From assembly GCF_008122205.1 (NCBI RefSeq), contig NZ_PHNJ01000002.1:558001-622000 (forward strand): a stretch of DNA of 64,000 bases, read 5' to 3'. This stretch comes from Natronococcus pandeyae (GTDB taxonomy: Archaea > Halobacteriota > Halobacteria > Halobacteriales > Natrialbaceae). Shown here piece by piece: positions 62,429 through 64,000 of the stretch. A program made the position numbers and the translations under genes. Under the pieces are notes generated by a model. The model worked only from the letters and a program-made list of their open reading frames with translations, was not told the origin of the DNA and ran no database searches. Position 1 is the stretch's first letter; each line of letters opens with the position of its first letter.

Positions 62429-62437
62429 TTTATATAT
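62429..62437 (+). promoter_or_regulatory. TATA box for the RPA gene leader
   Basis: TTTATATAT is centred 26 bases before an ATG at 62459, the standard archaeal spacing from TATA to transcription start. It implies a transcript that begins at or near this ATG, 120 bases before the RPA start. Confidence 0.6.
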
Positions 62438-62458
62438 GGAGGCGAGGCCAGCGCTGGT

Positions 62459-62578
62459 ATGATCGCCGACGAACAGGGTGCCAGCACCTCCTTGCGACGC
62501 CACGGTCCGCGCTCGCACCTGTCCCGAAGATACCGAATGAACAACGCTTATGCGCGGGCTACTCATGCACGAACATAG
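62459..62578 (+). CDS. Possible leaderless upstream ORF, 39 aa
   Basis: A frame from ATG 62459 encodes MIADEQGASTSLRRHGPRSH then a basic tail, ending at TAG 62576-62578, one base before the RPA ATG. The promoter spacing would make this ATG the first codon of the mRNA. The product is basic and not protein-like for a halophile, so it more likely regulates translation of the next gene than makes a functional peptide. Confidence 0.35.
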   Translation: MIADEQGASTSLRRHGPRSHLSRRYRMNNAYARATHART

Positions 62579-62579
62579 A

Positions 62580-64000
62580 ATGAGCGACATCGAGGGCGTA
62601 TACGAAGACCTCGAGGCCGACGTCTCTCTCGAGGAGTTTCGCGAGGCCGTCGAGGCGAAAGTCGAGCAGATGGGGGGACTCGCAGACGAAGAGACGGCGG
62701 CGATGCTCATCGCTCACGAAGTTGGCGAGAGCGAGGTTGGCGGCGTCGCCGACGTCGAACCCGGCATGGAGACAGCGAAGTTCGTCGCCAAGGTGATCGA
62801 CATCGGCGAGATGCGAACCTTCGAACGCGACGGCGAGGACGAGGACGGCCGGGTCGTCAACGTCGAGGTCGCCGACGAGACGGGGGCGATCCGCGCGGCG
62901 TTCTGGGACGAGCACGCCGAGGCCGCTATCGGCGAACTCGAGGAGGGCCAGGTTCTGCGGATCAAGGGCCGTCCGAAGGAAGGGTTCAGCGGCGTCGAGG
63001 TCAGCGTCGACGACGTCGAGCCCGATCCGGACACCGAGATCGACGTCCAGGTGTCGGACACCCACACCGTCGAGGCGCTCTCGCTGGGCCTTTCGAACGT
63101 CAACCTCGTCGGCGTCGTCCTCGACACCGACAGCGTTCGCACGTTCGACCGCGACGACGGCTCCGAGGGGAAGGTCTCGAACCTCACGGTCGGCGACTCG
63201 ACCGGGCGCGTGCGAGTCACGCTGTGGGACGAACAGGCCGACCGATCGCAGGAACTCGCCGCCGGCGACACCGTCGAGGTCGTCGACGGCTACGTTCGCG
63301 AACGCGACGGCACGCTCGAACTGCACGTCGGCAACCGCGGCGCAGTCGAAGAGGTCGACGCGGACGTCGAGTACGTCCCGGAGAGCACGCCGATCGAGGA
63401 CCTCGAGATCGGAGAGACCGTCGACATCGCAGGCGTCGTCCGCTCGGCCGATCCAAAGCGGACGTTCGACCGCGACGACGGCTCCGAGGGGCAGGTTCGG
63501 AACATTCGCGTCCAGGACGCGACCGGCGACATCCGCGTGGCACTCTGGGGGGAGAAGGCCGACGTCGACGTCGGACCGGGCGACGAGGTCGCGCTGGGCG
63601 ACGTCGAGATTCAGGACGGCTGGCAGGACGACCTCGAGGCCTCCGCCGGCTGGCAGTCGACGATTACGGTCCTCGAGTCCGACTCCGCTGCCTCGGAGGA
63701 AGCCGATGGGGATCGATCCGAAGACGAGAACGCGGGTCTGTCGGCGTTCGCCGAGGGGAACGCCGACTCGAGTTCGGGGTCGGAAACCGACACCGAATCA
63801 CCGGCCGACGGTGATGGCGACGCCGGATCGGCAGATCCGACGGACGATCCGAGCGACGGCGAGGAGATCGAGTTCACCGGGGTCGTCGTCCAGGCGGGTA
63901 GCCCGGTCGTTCTCGACGACGGCGAGACGACGATGAGTGTCGTCACCGACGCCGACGTCGGGCTCGGCGAGGAGCTAACCGCCCGAGGGGTCGTCCGCGA
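62580..64000 (+). CDS. RPA-type single-stranded DNA-binding protein (3' end outside window)
   Basis: This archaeal replication protein A-like protein has at least three tandem OB-fold domains in the visible 473 residues. Each has the repeat type FERDGEDEDGRVVNVEVADE, FDRDDGSEGKVSNLTVGDS and FDRDDGSEGQVRNIRVQDA, followed by GxIRxAxWxE-like strands. The first 60 residues form a helical region. An acidic linker (about 365-425) precedes a fourth beta region cut by the window end. It should protect single-stranded DNA in replication and repair. An in-frame ATG at 62565 is an alternative start. Confidence 0.9.
   Translation, partial: MSDIEGVYEDLEADVSLEEFREAVEAKVEQMGGLADEETAAMLIAHEVGESEVGGVADVEPGMETAKFVAKVIDIGEMRTFERDGEDEDGRVVNVEVADETGAIRAAFWDEHAEAAIGELEEGQVLRIKGRPKEGFSGVEVSVDDVEPDPDTEIDVQVSDTHTVEALSLGLSNVNLVGVVLDTDSVRTFDRDDGSEGKVSNLTVGDSTGRVRVTLWDEQADRSQELAAGDTVEVVDGYVRERDGTLELHVGNRGAVEEVDADVEYVPESTPIEDLEIGETVDIAGVVRSADPKRTFDRDDGSEGQVRNIRVQDATGDIRVALWGEKADVDVGPGDEVALGDVEIQDGWQDDLEASAGWQSTITVLESDSAASEEADGDRSEDENAGLSAFAEGNADSSSGSETDTESPADGDGDAGSADPTDDPSDGEEIEFTGVVVQAGSPVVLDDGETTMSVVTDADVGLGEELTARGVVR

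Overview
The window is a piece of a haloarchaeal chromosome. The evidence is the split RNA polymerase subunits (B'', B', A', A''), strongly acidic proteins, Tat signal peptides, lipoboxes and a PGF-CTERM-like tail, DacZ, an archaeal RNase P RNA and high G+C throughout. The gene content would fit Natrialbales, but that placement is a guess. No replicon origin, CRISPR array, intact insertion sequence or rRNA was seen.

Region by region: (1) 1-9041 is the transcription/translation operon rpoB''-rpoB'-rpoA'-rpoA''-nusA, then rps12-rps7. (2) 9042-14520 is an A+T-rich accessory island lying between rps7 and the EF-2 gene. It carries two paralogous 670-690 residue proteins with a C-terminal CHAT (caspase-like) protease domain, a 41-residue hydrophobic peptide gene between them on the opposite strand, a gene remnant, and a RecA/KaiC-like small protein. 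This is the best candidate for an undescribed system. (3) 14578-20922 holds a zinc-protease-like DUF5781 protein, a DUF5518 membrane protein, EF-2, the c-di-AMP synthase DacZ and SerRS. (4) 21034-27791 is an ion-homeostasis block: a PhoU/RCK_C regulator, two half-size MgtE proteins, a CBS-MgtE Mg2+ channel, UspA, a pair of FluC/CrcB fluoride channels preceded by a convincing fluoride riboswitch, and a CDF metal exporter. (5) 27849-34919 has a zinc-finger protein, an MBL-fold hydrolase, an acyl-CoA synthetase, an extraordinarily acidic lipoprotein, an mgtE remnant and a beta-propeller protein. (6) 35136-41880 is a metabolic block: tungsten aldehyde:ferredoxin oxidoreductase, an MFS transporter and eutB-eutC-eutA for B12-dependent ethanolamine deamination without microcompartment genes. 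(7) 41912-58835 is mixed chromosomal content: thiolase, lipoate ligase-like protein, HTH regulator, TatA, serpin, DUF4385 with a partial duplication, thioesterase, nicotinamidase-like hydrolase, two Hvo_1808-type surface metalloproteases, nicotinate phosphoribosyltransferase and AMMECR1. (8) 58932-64000 has the RNase P RNA with three tandem 36-nt hairpins inserted near its 5' end, a lipase-like hydrolase, a propeller lipoprotein, tRNA-Arg(GCG) with decayed copies of its 3' end, and the start of an RPA-type single-strand DNA-binding protein that runs off the window.

Several blocks look functionally coherent. DacZ makes c-di-AMP, and RCK_C domains like those next to the mgtE genes are known c-di-AMP receptors. 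Ethanolamine lyase produces acetaldehyde, which the neighbouring AOR could oxidise. The riboswitch explains how the fluoride channel pair would be controlled. All family calls come from reading motifs by eye; no searches were run.
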